A DNA stretch of 64,000 nucleotides from Pseudonocardia oceani. Its GTDB lineage: Bacteria; Actinomycetota; Actinomycetes; Mycobacteriales; Pseudonocardiaceae. Positions within the stretch are counted from its first letter, which is position 1. The number at the start of each line of letters is the position of its first letter. A program made the translations under genes and the position numbers. Shown here piece by piece: positions 1 through 8,500 of the stretch. The notes under the pieces are model-generated. The model ran no database searches, was not told where the DNA came from, and saw only the letters and a program-made list of their open reading frames with translations. Where the stretch lies: positions 1,612,001 through 1,676,000 of the forward strand of contig NZ_JADQDF010000001.1 in the NCBI RefSeq assembly GCF_019263585.2, in the 5' to 3' direction.

Positions 1-886
1 CGGCCCCCGACAGGTCGCCGATGCGCGTGCGCACCCGTTCCAGCGTGATCGCCTGGATCTCCGAGCGGGCGCGGGCGAGGCGGCGGCGCCGTCGCTCGCC
101 CCCTGCGTCCATCCACTCGCGGTGGGCGTCCAGCGCCGACACCAGGTCCTCCACGCCCTCGGCGCGGGCCGCCACCGTCGGCACCACCGGGCGCTGCCAC
201 CCGCACTCGTCGCCGTCGAGCGACATCATGTGCTGCAGGTCGCGTACGGTCTGCGCGGCGCCGTCGCGGTCGGCCTTGTTCACCACGAACACGTCGGCGA
301 TCTCCAGGATCCCGGCCTTCGCAGCCTGCACGCCGTCGCCCATGCCGGGAGCGAGCAGCACCACGGTGGTGTCGGCGAGCGCCACGACCTCCACCTCGCT
401 CTGCCCCACGCCGACGGTCTCCACCAGCACGACGTCGCAGCCCGCGGCGTCGAGCACGCGCAGCGCCTGCGGCGTGGCCCAGGCGAGGCCGCCCAGGTGC
501 CCGCGGGTGGCCATCGACCGGATGAACACGCCCTCGTCGGTGGCGTGCTCACCCATCCGCACGCGGTCACCCAGCAGGGCGCCCCCGGAGAACGGCGAGG
601 ACGGGTCCACGGCCAGCACGCCGACCCGGCGCCCCCGGGCGCGCAGCGCGCCCACGAGCACCGAGGTCGACGTCGACTTCCCGACGCCCGGTGGCCCGGT
701 GAGCCCCACGACGTGCGCCCGCCCCGTGTACGGGGCCAGCGCGGCCGCCACTGCGCGCAGGTCGGCCGAGGCGGCGTCGCCCGCACCGTCCATCCCGTTC
801 TCCACCAGGGAGATCAGGCGCGCGACGGAGCGGGCCTCGCCGCGGCGGGCCCGCTCCACGAGGTCGGGCACGTCGGGGCGGGGCAT
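1..886 (-). CDS. meaB: MeaB/ArgK-family GTPase, chaperone of B12-dependent acyl-CoA mutases (3' end outside window)
   Basis: G3E P-loop GTPase that protects and reloads adenosylcobalamin-dependent acyl-CoA mutases. Translating the minus strand from the ATG at 886 gives an open frame of 295 codons to the window edge. Visible motifs: Walker A GPPGVGKS near residues 64-71, the family segment DPSSPFSGGALLGDR, the ETVGVGQSE switch region and the guanine-specificity motif NKAD. The family is usually 320-340 aa, so only the C-terminus is missing. It starts 12 nt after the stop of the thiolase gene on the same strand, so the two are probably cotranscribed. Its natural client could be the ethylmalonyl-CoA mutase at 27.5-29.5 kb or a methylmalonyl-CoA mutase outside the window; the sequence does not decide. 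Confidence 0.93.
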   Translation of the reverse strand, partial: MPRPDVPDLVERARRGEARSVARLISLVENGMDGAGDAASADLRAVAAALAPYTGRAHVVGLTGPPGVGKSTSTSVLVGALRARGRRVGVLAVDPSSPFSGGALLGDRVRMGEHATDEGVFIRSMATRGHLGGLAWATPQALRVLDAAGCDVVLVETVGVGQSEVEVVALADTTVVLLAPGMGDGVQAAKAGILEIADVFVVNKADRDGAAQTVRDLQHMMSLDGDECGWQRPVVPTVAARAEGVEDLVSALDAHREWMDAGGERRRRRLARARSEIQAITLERVRTRIGDLSGA

Positions 887-898
887 CGCCGGCTCCGG

Positions 899-2092
899 TC
901 AGCTCGTGGCGGGCACGCGCAGGATCAGCGCGTCACCCTGGCCACCGCCGCCGCACAGGGCCGCCGCACCGACGCCGCCACCGCGGCGCTGGAGCTCCAG
1001 CGCCAGGTGCAGCGCGAGCCGCGCACCCGAGGCGCCGATGGGGTGGCCGAGCGCGATGGCACCGCCGTTGGGGTTGACGATCGCCGGGTCGACGCCGAGC
1101 TTGCGGGTGGACACGACACCGACGGCGGCGAACGCCTCGTTGATCTCGATGACGTCCAGGTCGCCGACCTCGATGCCCTCCTTGCGGCACGCGGCGGCGA
1201 TGGCGTTGGCGGGCTGCTCGTGCAGGCTGGAGTCGTCCGGGCCGGCCACCATGCCCTGGGCGCCGATCTCAGCGAGCCAGGTCAGGCCCAGCTCCTCGGC
1301 CTTGGCCTTGCTCATCACCACGACGGCGGCCGCGCCGTCGGAGATCGGCGAGGAGGAGCCGGCGGTGATGGTGCCGTCGGCGGAGAACGCCGGGCGGAGC
1401 TTGCCCAGGCCATCGGCCGTGGTCTCCGGGCGGATGCCCTCGTCGGCGTCGACGACCAGCGGGTCGCCCTTGCGCTGCGGCACGTGCACCGGGGTGATCT
1501 CGTCGCCGAACAGCCCGCTCTCCACGGCCTTGCCGGCGCGCTGGTGCGACTGCGCGGCGAACTCGTCCTGGTCGGCGCGGGTGATCTCGTACCGGGCGTT
1601 GTGCTTCTCCGTGGAGGCGCCCATCGAGACCTGGTCGTAGGAGTCGTAGAGGCCGTCGTGGGCCATGTGGTCGAGCATCGTGACGTCGCCGTACTTGAAG
1701 CCCGAGCGCGACTTGGCGAGCAGGTGCGGCGCCTGGGTCATCGACTCCTGGCCACCGGCCACGATCACGTCGTACTCACCGGCGCGGATGAGCTGGTCGG
1801 CCAGCGCGATCGCGTTGAGGCCGGAGAGGCAGACCTTGTTGATCGTGAGCGCGGGCACGTCCATGCCGATGCCCGCGGCGGTGGCGGCCTGGCGGGCCGG
1901 GATCTGGCCGGCTCCGGCCGTCAGGACCTGACCCATGATCACGTACTCGACCTGGTCCGGGGTCACGCCGGCGCGCTCGAGCGCGCCCTTGATCGCGACG
2001 CCGCCGAGCTGCACGCCCGAGAAGTCCTTCAGTTGGCCGAGCAGGCGCCCCATCGGGGTGCGGGCGCCGGCGACGATGACGGATCCGGACAC
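899..2092 (-). CDS. acetyl-CoA C-acetyltransferase (thiolase)
   Basis: Condenses two acetyl-CoA to acetoacetyl-CoA, or the reverse. The 397-aa protein has the three thiolase signatures: nucleophilic Cys in VCLSG (about residue 90), the His in GHPIGASG and the C-terminal Cys in [11 protein letters not shown] chose the GTG at 2092 ([13 protein letters not shown]) because GGAGG lies 5 nt upstream and the length fits the family; the frame stays open further upstream but that stretch looks non-coding. It sits directly upstream of meaB and divergent from mce, which fits biosynthetic use ahead of the crotonyl-CoA and ethylmalonyl-CoA steps, though a role in beta-oxidation cannot be excluded. A candidate -10 (TATGTT, minus strand, 2157-2152) lies 60 nt upstream of the start. 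Confidence 0.93.
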   Translation of the reverse strand: MSGSVIVAGARTPMGRLLGQLKDFSGVQLGGVAIKGALERAGVTPDQVEYVIMGQVLTAGAGQIPARQAATAAGIGMDVPALTINKVCLSGLNAIALADQLIRAGEYDVIVAGGQESMTQAPHLLAKSRSGFKYGDVTMLDHMAHDGLYDSYDQVSMGASTEKHNARYEITRADQDEFAAQSHQRAGKAVESGLFGDEITPVHVPQRKGDPLVVDADEGIRPETTADGLGKLRPAFSADGTITAGSSSPISDGAAAVVVMSKAKAEELGLTWLAEIGAQGMVAGPDDSSLHEQPANAIAAACRKEGIEVGDLDVIEINEAFAAVGVVSTRKLGVDPAIVNPNGGAIALGHPIGASGARLALHLALELQRRGGGVGAAALCGGGGQGDALILRVPATS

Positions 2093-2244
2093 GGAGACCT
2101 CCAGCAGCTGCGATGCGGTCGGGGTGGTACGAGTGACCCTGAGTTGCCGCGAACATACCCGCCGTCGGCGCGCACGACCGGGTCCCGTGACGCCCTCCAC
2201 GGCGTGACCCGGCACACAACCGCACGTCAGGGGGCCGGGGCGGC

Positions 2245-2250
2245 TACATT
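2245..2250 (+). promoter_or_regulatory. -10 box of the epimerase gene (leaderless arrangement)
   Basis: TACATT ends 6 nt before the ATG at 2257 and there is no Shine-Dalgarno. This is the TANNNT-N6-start layout of actinobacterial leaderless transcripts. The rest of the 164-bp divergent intergenic region (2093-2256) shows only the candidate thiolase -10 at 2152-2157. Confidence 0.55.
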
Positions 2251-2256
2251 CGCGCC

Positions 2257-2709
2257 ATGGCTGAGCACGCACCTTCGGGAGAGCACACGATCACCGCGGT
2301 CGACCACGTCGGCATCGCCGTCGCCGACCTCGACGAGGCGATCGCCTGGTACGCCGACACCCTCGGACTGGTCGCGACGCACGTCGAGACCAACGAGGAG
2401 CAGGGCGTCCGCGAGGCGATGCTGTCGGCACCCGGTGACGCCGGCGCGGCCATCCAGCTCCTCGCCCCGCTGCGGCCCGACTCGCCCATCGGCAAGTTCC
2501 TCGACCGCAACGGCCCCGGCATCCAGCAGATGGCCTACCGCGTCACCGATATCGAGGCCACGAGCGCCGCCCTGCGTGCCAAGGGCGTCCGGCTGCTCTA
2601 CGACGAGCCCCGGCGCGGCACCGCCGACTCACGCATCAACTTCCTGCACCCCAAGGACGCGGGCGGCGTGCTCGTCGAGCTCGTCGAGCCGGCGGCGTCC
2701 GGGCACTGA
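2257..2709 (+). CDS. mce: methylmalonyl-CoA (ethylmalonyl-CoA) epimerase
   Basis: Vicinal-oxygen-chelate (VOC) enzyme interconverting 2R/2S-methylmalonyl-CoA and, in the ethylmalonyl-CoA pathway, ethylmalonyl-CoA epimers. At 150 aa it is of usual length, with two beta-alpha-beta-beta-beta modules. Visible metal-site candidates are His17 (VDHVGIAV), Gln in AIQLLAPL and the C-terminal Glu in LVELVEP. At the position where the Propionibacterium enzyme has a metal-ligand His (HHMA-type motif) this protein reads GIQQMAYRV, a Gln substitution. The gene lies divergent from the thiolase and 190 bp upstream of ccr on the same strand, so the three form an acyl-CoA carboxylation neighbourhood. The start is supported by a -10 box 6 nt upstream. 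Confidence 0.93.
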   Translation: MAEHAPSGEHTITAVDHVGIAVADLDEAIAWYADTLGLVATHVETNEEQGVREAMLSAPGDAGAAIQLLAPLRPDSPIGKFLDRNGPGIQQMAYRVTDIEATSAALRAKGVRLLYDEPRRGTADSRINFLHPKDAGGVLVELVEPAASGH

Positions 2710-2719
2710 TCCACGGACC

Positions 2720-2770
2720 GGTCCGACCTGGCCGGTCGGACGGGCCGGGTCCGACCGGCCAGGTCGGGCC
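2720..2770. terminator. long GC hairpin between mce and ccr
   Basis: A perfect 18-bp inverted repeat (arms 2724-2741 and 2749-2766, 7-nt loop) extends to about 22 bp with one G-U pair. It starts 11 nt after the mce stop. There is no U-run, as is common for high-GC actinobacterial terminators. It probably separates mce transcription from ccr. The remaining 128 bp before ccr contains a small inverted repeat, GATGC-caa-GCATC (2855-2867), close to the ccr ribosome binding site. Confidence 0.55.
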
Positions 2771-2898
2771 CGGTCCCCCGGCCGAGTGGTCCTGGCCACG
2801 TGGACGGGGCGCTCCGACGCCCGAGCGGGTACCATACCACGCAGTAACTTTCGGGATGCCAAGCATCTGACCCACGACTCAGCCATCGGAGGCCAGCC

Positions 2899-4230
2899 GT
2901 GCTGGAGATCCGCGACGCCATCCTCGCCGGACAGTTCGACGCCGTCGGCGGGCTCGAGGTGCCCGACCACTACCGCGGCGTCACCGTGCACGCGGACGAG
3001 GCGGAGATGTTCACCGGCATCCCGTCCAAGGAGAAGGACCCCCGCAAGTCCCTGCACGTCGAGGACGTCGCCACCCCCGAGCTGGGCCCGGGCGAGGCGA
3101 TCGTCGCGGTGATGGCCTCGGCCATCAACTACAACACCGTGTGGACCTCGATCTTCGAGCCGGTGTCGACGTTCGGGTTCCTCAAGCGCTACGGCCGGAT
3201 CTCCCCGCTCACCGCGCGCCACGACCTGCCCTACCACGTGGTCGGCTCCGACCTGGCCGGCGTCGTGCTGCGCACCGGGCCCGGGGTCAACGCGTGGAAG
3301 CCCGGCGACCAGGTCGTCGCGCACTGCCTGTCGGTGGAGATGGAGAGCCCCGACGGGCACGGCGACTCGATGATGGACCCCGAGCAGCGCATCTGGGGCT
3401 TCGAGACCAACTTCGGCGGCCTCGCCGAGCTCGCCCTGGTCAAGTCCAACCAGCTCATGCCCAAGCCCGCGCACCTCACCTGGGAGGAGGCGGCCGCCCC
3501 CGGGCTGGTCAACTCCACCGCCTACCGCCAGCTGGTCTCGCGCAACGGCGCGGGCATGAAGCAGGGCGACAACGTCCTGATCTGGGGCGCGTCCGGCGGC
3601 CTGGGCTCCTACGCCACCCAGTTCGCCCTCAACGGCGGCGCCACCCCGATCTGCGTGGTGTCCTCCCAGGAGAAGGCCGAGGTCTGCCGCAAGATGGGCG
3701 CCGAGCTGATCATCGACCGCTCGGCCGAGGGCTACACGTTCTGGCGCGACGAGCACAACCAGGACCCCAAGGAGTGGAAGCGCCTCGGCGCGAAGATCCG
3801 CGAGCTCACCGGCGGCGAGGACCCCGACATCGTCTTCGAGCACCCGGGCCGCGAGACCTTCGGCGCCTCGGTCTACGTGGCCCGCAAGGGCGGCACGATC
3901 GTCACCTGCGCCTCGACCTCGGGCTACGAGCACAGCTACGACAACCGCTACCTGTGGATGAACCTCAAGCGCATCATCGGCTCGCACTTCGCCAACTACC
4001 GCGAGTCCTTCGAGGCCAACCGGCTCATCGCCAAGGGCCTCATCCACCCCACGCTGTCGAAGGTCTACCCGCTCGCCGACACCGGTCAGGCCGCGCTGGA
4101 CGTCCACACCAACAGCCACCAGGGCAAGGTCGGCGTGCTCGCCCTCGCGCCCGAGGAGGGCCTCGGCGTGAGCGACCCGGACAAGCGCTCCCGGCACCTG
4201 GAGTCGATCAACCGCTTCCGCGGCGTCTGA
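2899..4230 (+). CDS. ccr: crotonyl-CoA carboxylase/reductase
   Basis: NADPH-dependent reductive carboxylation of crotonyl-CoA to (2S)-ethylmalonyl-CoA, the committed step of the ethylmalonyl-CoA pathway and a source of extender units for polyketides. It is a 443-aa zinc-less medium-chain dehydrogenase/reductase. The CO2-pocket residues known from Kitasatospora setae Ccr (N81, F170, E171, H365) correspond to N79, F168, E169 and H363 here with a constant offset of two. The NADPH-binding glycine motif WGASGGLGSYA is at about 229-239. The start is GTG at 2899 with GGAGG 6 nt upstream (2888-2892). The carboxylase residues separate it from simple crotonyl-CoA reductases. The presence of ecm, mce, meaB and a thiolase in the same window supports a primary EMC-pathway role. 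Confidence 0.97.
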   Translation: MLEIRDAILAGQFDAVGGLEVPDHYRGVTVHADEAEMFTGIPSKEKDPRKSLHVEDVATPELGPGEAIVAVMASAINYNTVWTSIFEPVSTFGFLKRYGRISPLTARHDLPYHVVGSDLAGVVLRTGPGVNAWKPGDQVVAHCLSVEMESPDGHGDSMMDPEQRIWGFETNFGGLAELALVKSNQLMPKPAHLTWEEAAAPGLVNSTAYRQLVSRNGAGMKQGDNVLIWGASGGLGSYATQFALNGGATPICVVSSQEKAEVCRKMGAELIIDRSAEGYTFWRDEHNQDPKEWKRLGAKIRELTGGEDPDIVFEHPGRETFGASVYVARKGGTIVTCASTSGYEHSYDNRYLWMNLKRIIGSHFANYRESFEANRLIAKGLIHPTLSKVYPLADTGQAALDVHTNSHQGKVGVLALAPEEGLGVSDPDKRSRHLESINRFRGV

Positions 4231-4306
4231 CCCGTCCGAGTGAGGAACCCCACCACGGGCGACGCACGTCGGAGGCGCCCGTGGAGGGCCCGGTACGGTG
4301 AGGTGC

Positions 4307-5731
4307 ATGCCAGTCGACTCCGCTGAGCCCATGCCGGACGCCGGATTCGACGTCGTGCGCCGGGGCTACGACCAGGGCCAGGTCGACATGCACCTTCGCC
4401 GGATCGACGCGGAGATCAGCATCCTGGCCGCCGACCGCGACGCCGCCGTCGACCAGTCGACCCAGCTGGGACGCGAGCTGGAGGACGCGCGGGCCCGCGC
4501 CGAGAAGCTGCGGGCGCAGGTCCGCACGCTCGCCGGTCCCCCGCAGAGCGTGCAGGGCATGAGCGAGCGCATGCGGTCGATGCTGCGCCTCGCCGAGGAC
4601 GAGGTCTCCGACATGCTCGCCGGCGCCGAGAAGGACGCCGCGCGCCGTCGCGAGGAGGCGGAGCAGGAGGCCGAGCGCACCCTGGCCGCCGCGAAGGAGG
4701 AGGCCGAGCGCACCCTCACCGCCGCCCGCGACGAGGCCGCGTCCTACCTGGGCCCGGCGCAGGTCGAGGCCACCGAGCTGGCCGAGCGCACGGCCCGGGA
4801 GAAGGCCCAGCTCGTCACCGACCGGATCGCCATGGAGCGCGCCGTCGCCGCCGACCGCGAGGCGATGGAGCGTGAGATCGCCGAGCTGCGCGCCACCACC
4901 GAGGCCCGGCTGGCCGAGGAGCGCGCCACGGTCGAGCAGGCGCTCGCCGCGCAGCGGGCCGGGGTCGAGCGCGAGGTCGCCGCGCTCGTGCGCCGCTCCG
5001 AGGAGGAGCGCGCCCGCCTGTGGGCGCAGGCGCAGGCGCAGCGCGACGAGGTCGAGCAGGACTTCGCCATAGCGATGGACCAGCGCCGCACCGAGGCCCT
5101 GGCCGCCCTGGCCGCCGAGCGCGCGTCGACGCGCCGGGAGATCGACGGGATGCACCAGTCCCACGCCGAGCGCGTCCGCGTCGAGATCGTGCGCGCCGAG
5201 GAGCACGCCCACCGCATCGTCGCCGCAGCGGAGCGCCGGGTCGCGGAGCTCACGGCTCTGCGCGGGCGGATCGCCGAGCAGCTCGGCGGCACCCAGTACG
5301 TGCTGAGCCGCGCCCTGGCCTCGCTCGCGCCCGTCGAGGGCGAGCCGGGCGCCCGCACCAACGGCTACGCCCCGGCCCCGTCCACTCCCGTCCCGGCCCC
5401 GCAGAGCCCGCCCCGGCAGACCCCGCCCCGGCCCGCCCCGGCGCAGGCCCCGGCCGAGCCGCCGACCGTGCAGCTCAAGCCCGACACCCTCACCGACCTC
5501 GAGCCCGTCGCCGCCCCGACGTCCGATGCACAGGACGAGGCCCCGTCCGCGGACGGGACCCCGACCCCGACCGACGGCGAGGTCGACACGAAGGCCGGGA
5601 GCACGAACGGCTCGGGCGACGCCACGGACACCACGGACGCGAAGTCCGCGAAGGACGCGAAGTCCGACTCCCGCCCCAGCCCCCAGCGCCGCGACCGCCG
5701 CCGCACCCGCGCCGCCGCCGGCCGCCGCTGA
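4307..5731 (+). CDS. DivIVA-like coiled-coil protein with disordered C-terminal tail
   Basis: 474 aa, cytoplasmic, no membrane segment. The N-terminus (GFDVVRRGYDQGQVDMHL, about residues 10-27) resembles the DivIVA membrane-targeting head. It is followed by roughly 280 residues of uninterrupted Ala/Glu/Arg-rich coiled coil (about 45-330) and a Pro/Ala- then Asp/Thr/Ser-rich tail ending in a basic cluster. Proteins of this type (Wag31, Scy, FilP) scaffold polar growth and the cytoskeleton of actinomycetes; the exact member is not identifiable here. I chose the ATG at 4307 over the in-frame GTG at 4298 because TACGGT (4294-4299) ends 7 nt upstream, a leaderless promoter layout. It lies 76 bp downstream of ccr on the same strand. 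Confidence 0.8.
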   Translation: MPVDSAEPMPDAGFDVVRRGYDQGQVDMHLRRIDAEISILAADRDAAVDQSTQLGRELEDARARAEKLRAQVRTLAGPPQSVQGMSERMRSMLRLAEDEVSDMLAGAEKDAARRREEAEQEAERTLAAAKEEAERTLTAARDEAASYLGPAQVEATELAERTAREKAQLVTDRIAMERAVAADREAMEREIAELRATTEARLAEERATVEQALAAQRAGVEREVAALVRRSEEERARLWAQAQAQRDEVEQDFAIAMDQRRTEALAALAAERASTRREIDGMHQSHAERVRVEIVRAEEHAHRIVAAAERRVAELTALRGRIAEQLGGTQYVLSRALASLAPVEGEPGARTNGYAPAPSTPVPAPQSPPRQTPPRPAPAQAPAEPPTVQLKPDTLTDLEPVAAPTSDAQDEAPSADGTPTPTDGEVDTKAGSTNGSGDATDTTDAKSAKDAKSDSRPSPQRRDRRRTRAAAGRR

Positions 5732-5789
5732 CCCGCCCGTCGCCGATCCGTCCGGCCCGCCGCCGTCAGGGGGCAGGGAGCGGAGGCGA

Positions 5790-6068
5790 TCAGCGCCGCC
5801 GCCCCGGCCCCCGCCGGTCGCGCGCGGCCCAGCAGCCGGCGTGCCAGTGCCGCCGTTCCTCGACCGAGCCGTACTCCCCCGCCGGCCACGCGACGACGTG
5901 CGGCGCGGTCCCCGGGATCACCTGGTCGCACCCCGGGCAGCGGTAGGACCGGTCCGACGCCGTCGAACCGGGCACGCTGCGGACGATCCACTCGCCCTCG
6001 ACGCGCGTGTAGGTCGCCGACCGCAGCGGCACGTGCGGCGGCCGCTGCGGTCGGCGTCCCCTGGCCAT
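5790..6068 (-). CDS. small Cys/His-rich conserved protein, possible zinc-binding
   Basis: 92 aa and highly basic at both ends. It carries CPGC (Cys44, Cys47) and HWHAGC (His74, His76, Cys79), a spacing compatible with one zinc ion. I recognise the type as a conserved actinobacterial hypothetical protein but know no function. It begins 21 nt after the stop of the tandem 3-hydroxyacyl-CoA dehydrogenase on the same strand, so it is probably the last gene of a marR-dehydrogenase-zinc protein operon. Confidence 0.75.
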   Translation of the reverse strand: MARGRRPQRPPHVPLRSATYTRVEGEWIVRSVPGSTASDRSYRCPGCDQVIPGTAPHVVAWPAGEYGSVEERRHWHAGCWAARDRRGPGRRR

Positions 6069-6089
6069 CAGGTCTCGGACCGTCCCGGA

Positions 6090-7889
6090 TCAGCGCGCCG
6101 CGTAGTCCCGGAACCCGTGCCCGGTCTTGCGCCCGAGGCGCCCGGCCGTGACGAGGTGCTCCAGCAGCGGGGCGGGGGCGAAGCCGGACTCGCGGAACTC
6201 CTGGTAGAGCGAGCGCTCGATGGCCAGCGAGACGTCCAGCCCGACGACGTCGAGCAGCTCGAAGGGGCCCATCGGCAGCGCGCAGCCGGTCTTCATCGCG
6301 GAGTCGATGTCGTCGGCGGTGGCGTAGTGCGCCTCCAGCATCTTCACCGCGTCGTTGAGGTAGGGGAACAGCAGCGCGTTGACGATGAACCCGGCGCGGT
6401 CGCCGCAGCTCACCGGCACCTTCCCGATCCGCTCGCACAGGGCCAGCACCGACGCCGCCACCTCGGGCGCGGTCGTGATCGTGGAGACGACCTCGACCAG
6501 CTTCATCGCGGGCGCCGGGTTGAAGAAGTGCATCCCGATGACGTCCTGGGGCCGCGACGTGGCCGCCGCGCACTCCACGACGGGCAGTGACGACGTGGTC
6601 GTGGCCAGGATCGCTCCGGGCTTGCAGATCTCGTCGAGCGCGGCGAACACGGCCCGCTTGACGTCGAGCTCCTCGGCGATGGCCTCCACGACGAGGTCGA
6701 CGTCGGCGAAGTCCTCCAGGCGCGTGGTGCCGGAGATCCGGGCCAGCGTGGCGTCCTTGTCCTCCTCGGTGACCTTGCCGCGCACGACGGCCTTCTCCAG
6801 GGACTTCCTGATCCCCGCGATCGACGCGGACACCTTGGAGTCGCTGCGCCCGCGCACGACCACATCGAGCCCGGCCGTGGCGAGGACCTGCACGATGCCC
6901 GAGGCCATCGTCCCGGTGCCGACGACGCCGACCCGGGCGATGTCGCGGACCGCGACGTCCTCGGGCACGGTGCCCGACGGCGTGAGCGCGTCGGGCACGA
7001 CCTCGGAGCTGTGCGGGCCGGCGTAGGTGTAGAAGCCGCGCCCGGTCTTCCGGCCGAGCAGCCCGGCGGTGATCATCTGCTTGAGCACCGGAGCCGGCGC
7101 GTGCTGCTGGTTGCGCGACTGCTTGTACATCGTGTCGAGGATCTCGTAGCTCGTGTCGAGCCCGATCAGGTCGAGCAGCGCGAGCGGGCCCATCGGGTAG
7201 CCGCAGCCGTAGCGCATGGCGGCGTCGAGGTCCTCGCGGCTGGCGTAGCGCTGCTCGTACATCTTCGCGGCGTGGTTGAGGTAGCCGAACAGCAGGGCGT
7301 TGGCGATGAAGCCGGCGCGGTCGCCGATGACGACCGGCACCTTGTCGAGCGTGGCCGCGAACGCCGCCACGTCGTCGGCCACGTCCTGCTCGGTGACGAC
7401 GGTGCGCACGATCTCGACGAGCTTCTGGACCGGCGCCGGGTTGAAGAAGTGCAGGCCGACGACCTTGCCGGGACGCCCGGTGCGCACGGCCAGCTCGGTG
7501 ACCGACAGGGAGGACGTGTTCGACGCGAGGATCACCTCGGGGCGGCACACCGCGTCGAGCTCGGCGAACACCTTCGCCTTGAGGTCCAGGCTCTCCGGCA
7601 CCGCCTCGATGACGAGGTCGGCGTCGGCCAGGTCGGCCAGCGACGTGCTCGTCGTGATGCGGCCCAGCAGCGCGTCGGCGTCCTCCTGGGTGAGCTTGCC
7701 GCGGCCCACGGCGCGGGACGTGGAGGTCTCGAGGTGGCTGCGCCCGCGCTCGACGGCCTCGGCGTCGGTCTCGACGGCGATCACCTGCAGGCCCTTGCGG
7801 GCGAACACCTCGACGATGCCCGCACCCATGGTGCCCAGGCCGACCACTCCGACCGTCCGGAACTCACGTGCCACGCTGCCGCCGTTCAA
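6090..7889 (-). CDS. tandem (fused) 3-hydroxyacyl-CoA / 3-hydroxybutyryl-CoA dehydrogenase
   Basis: Oxidises or reduces 3-hydroxyacyl-CoA, a step of beta-oxidation and of acetoacetyl-CoA to crotonyl-CoA conversion. About 599 aa, consisting of two complete dehydrogenase units (about 8-292 and 318-599). Unit 1 has GLGTMGAG (17-24), an acidic residue after strand beta-2 (Glu40), and the His/Glu pair in HFFNPAPVQKLVE (147/159). Unit 2 has GTGTMASG (324-331), Gly-Arg-Ser (347-349) in place of the acidic residue, and His454/Glu466. The second unit therefore looks NADP-leaning (inference). The start is uncertain: TTG 7889 has GGAGG 8 nt upstream, and alternatives are GTG 7895, GTG 7874 and ATG 7931. 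It lies 46 nt downstream of marR. Confidence 0.9.
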   Translation of the reverse strand: MNGGSVAREFRTVGVVGLGTMGAGIVEVFARKGLQVIAVETDAEAVERGRSHLETSTSRAVGRGKLTQEDADALLGRITTSTSLADLADADLVIEAVPESLDLKAKVFAELDAVCRPEVILASNTSSLSVTELAVRTGRPGKVVGLHFFNPAPVQKLVEIVRTVVTEQDVADDVAAFAATLDKVPVVIGDRAGFIANALLFGYLNHAAKMYEQRYASREDLDAAMRYGCGYPMGPLALLDLIGLDTSYEILDTMYKQSRNQQHAPAPVLKQMITAGLLGRKTGRGFYTYAGPHSSEVVPDALTPSGTVPEDVAVRDIARVGVVGTGTMASGIVQVLATAGLDVVVRGRSDSKVSASIAGIRKSLEKAVVRGKVTEEDKDATLARISGTTRLEDFADVDLVVEAIAEELDVKRAVFAALDEICKPGAILATTTSSLPVVECAAATSRPQDVIGMHFFNPAPAMKLVEVVSTITTAPEVAASVLALCERIGKVPVSCGDRAGFIVNALLFPYLNDAVKMLEAHYATADDIDSAMKTGCALPMGPFELLDVVGLDVSLAIERSLYQEFRESGFAPAPLLEHLVTAGRLGRKTGHGFRDYAAR

Positions 7890-7935
7890 AGTCACAGCCT
7901 CCGACGTTGGGGGATTCGGGTCGCCGAGCATCCTG

Positions 7936-8439
7936 TCATCCGGCGGCGCTCCCCGCCCCGTCCGTGTCGCCGGGAACACGGCTTGCGTCCACGGCGGCCA
8001 GAAGCCGGTCGAGCGTGCGGCAGGCCTCCTCGAACGCCGCCGGGCCCACCAGGTCGCCCCACGCAGTCTCGATCTCCGCGACGCGCACCGCCGCGGCCCG
8101 CAGCGCCCGCTCCCCCCGGGCGGTGGGCCGGATGAGCCGCGCGCGCCCGTCGGTGGGGTCGGGGACGCGCTCGAGGTAGCCGCGCCGCTGGAGGTCGTCG
8201 ACCAGTTCGGCCGTGGCGGCCCGGCTCAGGTGCGCCCGGGCGGCCAGCGTGGTGAGCCGGACCTCCTCGCCGCGCAGGTTGCCGAAGACCTGCAGGTGCG
8301 CCTCGCGGATGTCGTCGAAGCCGGCGTCGTGGGCGGCGGCGAAGACCTCCTGCCGGAAGTGCTGCAGCAGCCGGCCGAGCAGCTGGCCGACCGCGGGACG
8401 GTCGACGGGCAGCGGCCGGACGGCGCTTGACGGATCCAC
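7936..8439 (-). CDS. MarR-family transcriptional regulator
   Basis: 167 aa. A winged helix is centred on the segments LTTLAARAHLSRAATAELV and LQRRGYLERVPDPTDGRARL (wing with Asp-Gly-Arg), typical of MarR. The start is GTG 8439: TATAGT (minus strand, 8452-8447) ends 7 nt upstream with no Shine-Dalgarno, so the mRNA is probably leaderless. The frame is open far upstream but that translation is not protein-like. The gene is divergent from the alpha/beta-hydrolase-fold gene and upstream of the tandem dehydrogenase. A perfect 22-bp palindrome sits in the shared promoter. Local autorepression is the natural reading; the ligand is unknown, possibly an acyl-CoA or aromatic acid as for other MarR proteins. 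Confidence 0.9.
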   Translation of the reverse strand: MDPSSAVRPLPVDRPAVGQLLGRLLQHFRQEVFAAAHDAGFDDIREAHLQVFGNLRGEEVRLTTLAARAHLSRAATAELVDDLQRRGYLERVPDPTDGRARLIRPTARGERALRAAAVRVAEIETAWGDLVGPAAFEEACRTLDRLLAAVDASRVPGDTDGAGSAAG

Positions 8440-8446
8440 GGTCGAA

Positions 8447-8478
8447 ACTATACAACGGTTTCCGAAACTTCGGAAACC
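8447..8478. promoter_or_regulatory. marR/hydrolase divergent promoter with palindromic operator
   Basis: 8447-8452 is the minus-strand -10 TATAGT of marR. Immediately beside it, 8457-8466 (GGTTTCCGAA) and 8469-8478 (TTCGGAAACC) form a perfect inverted repeat separated by AC. A dimer bound there would cover the marR -10/-35 spacer and the hydrolase leader. The hydrolase ribosome binding site (GGGAG, 8489-8493) begins 11 nt further on. Confidence 0.7.
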
Positions 8479-8500
8479 TGCGCATTTTGGGAGCGACACC

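Noticed and set aside
2855..2867. GATGC-caa-GCATC before ccr as a riboswitch or operator
   Set aside because: Only 5-bp arms; no further structure seen to support a regulatory claim.
122..3112. 996-codon open frame on the plus strand across meaB, thiolase and mce
   Set aside because: It is antisense or out of frame to three well-supported genes and its translation is Arg/Gly/His-rich low-quality sequence. Long shadow frames are expected at this G+C.
2629..4332. 567-codon minus-strand frame opposite ccr
   Set aside because: Exact shadow of ccr codons; no protein-family motif.
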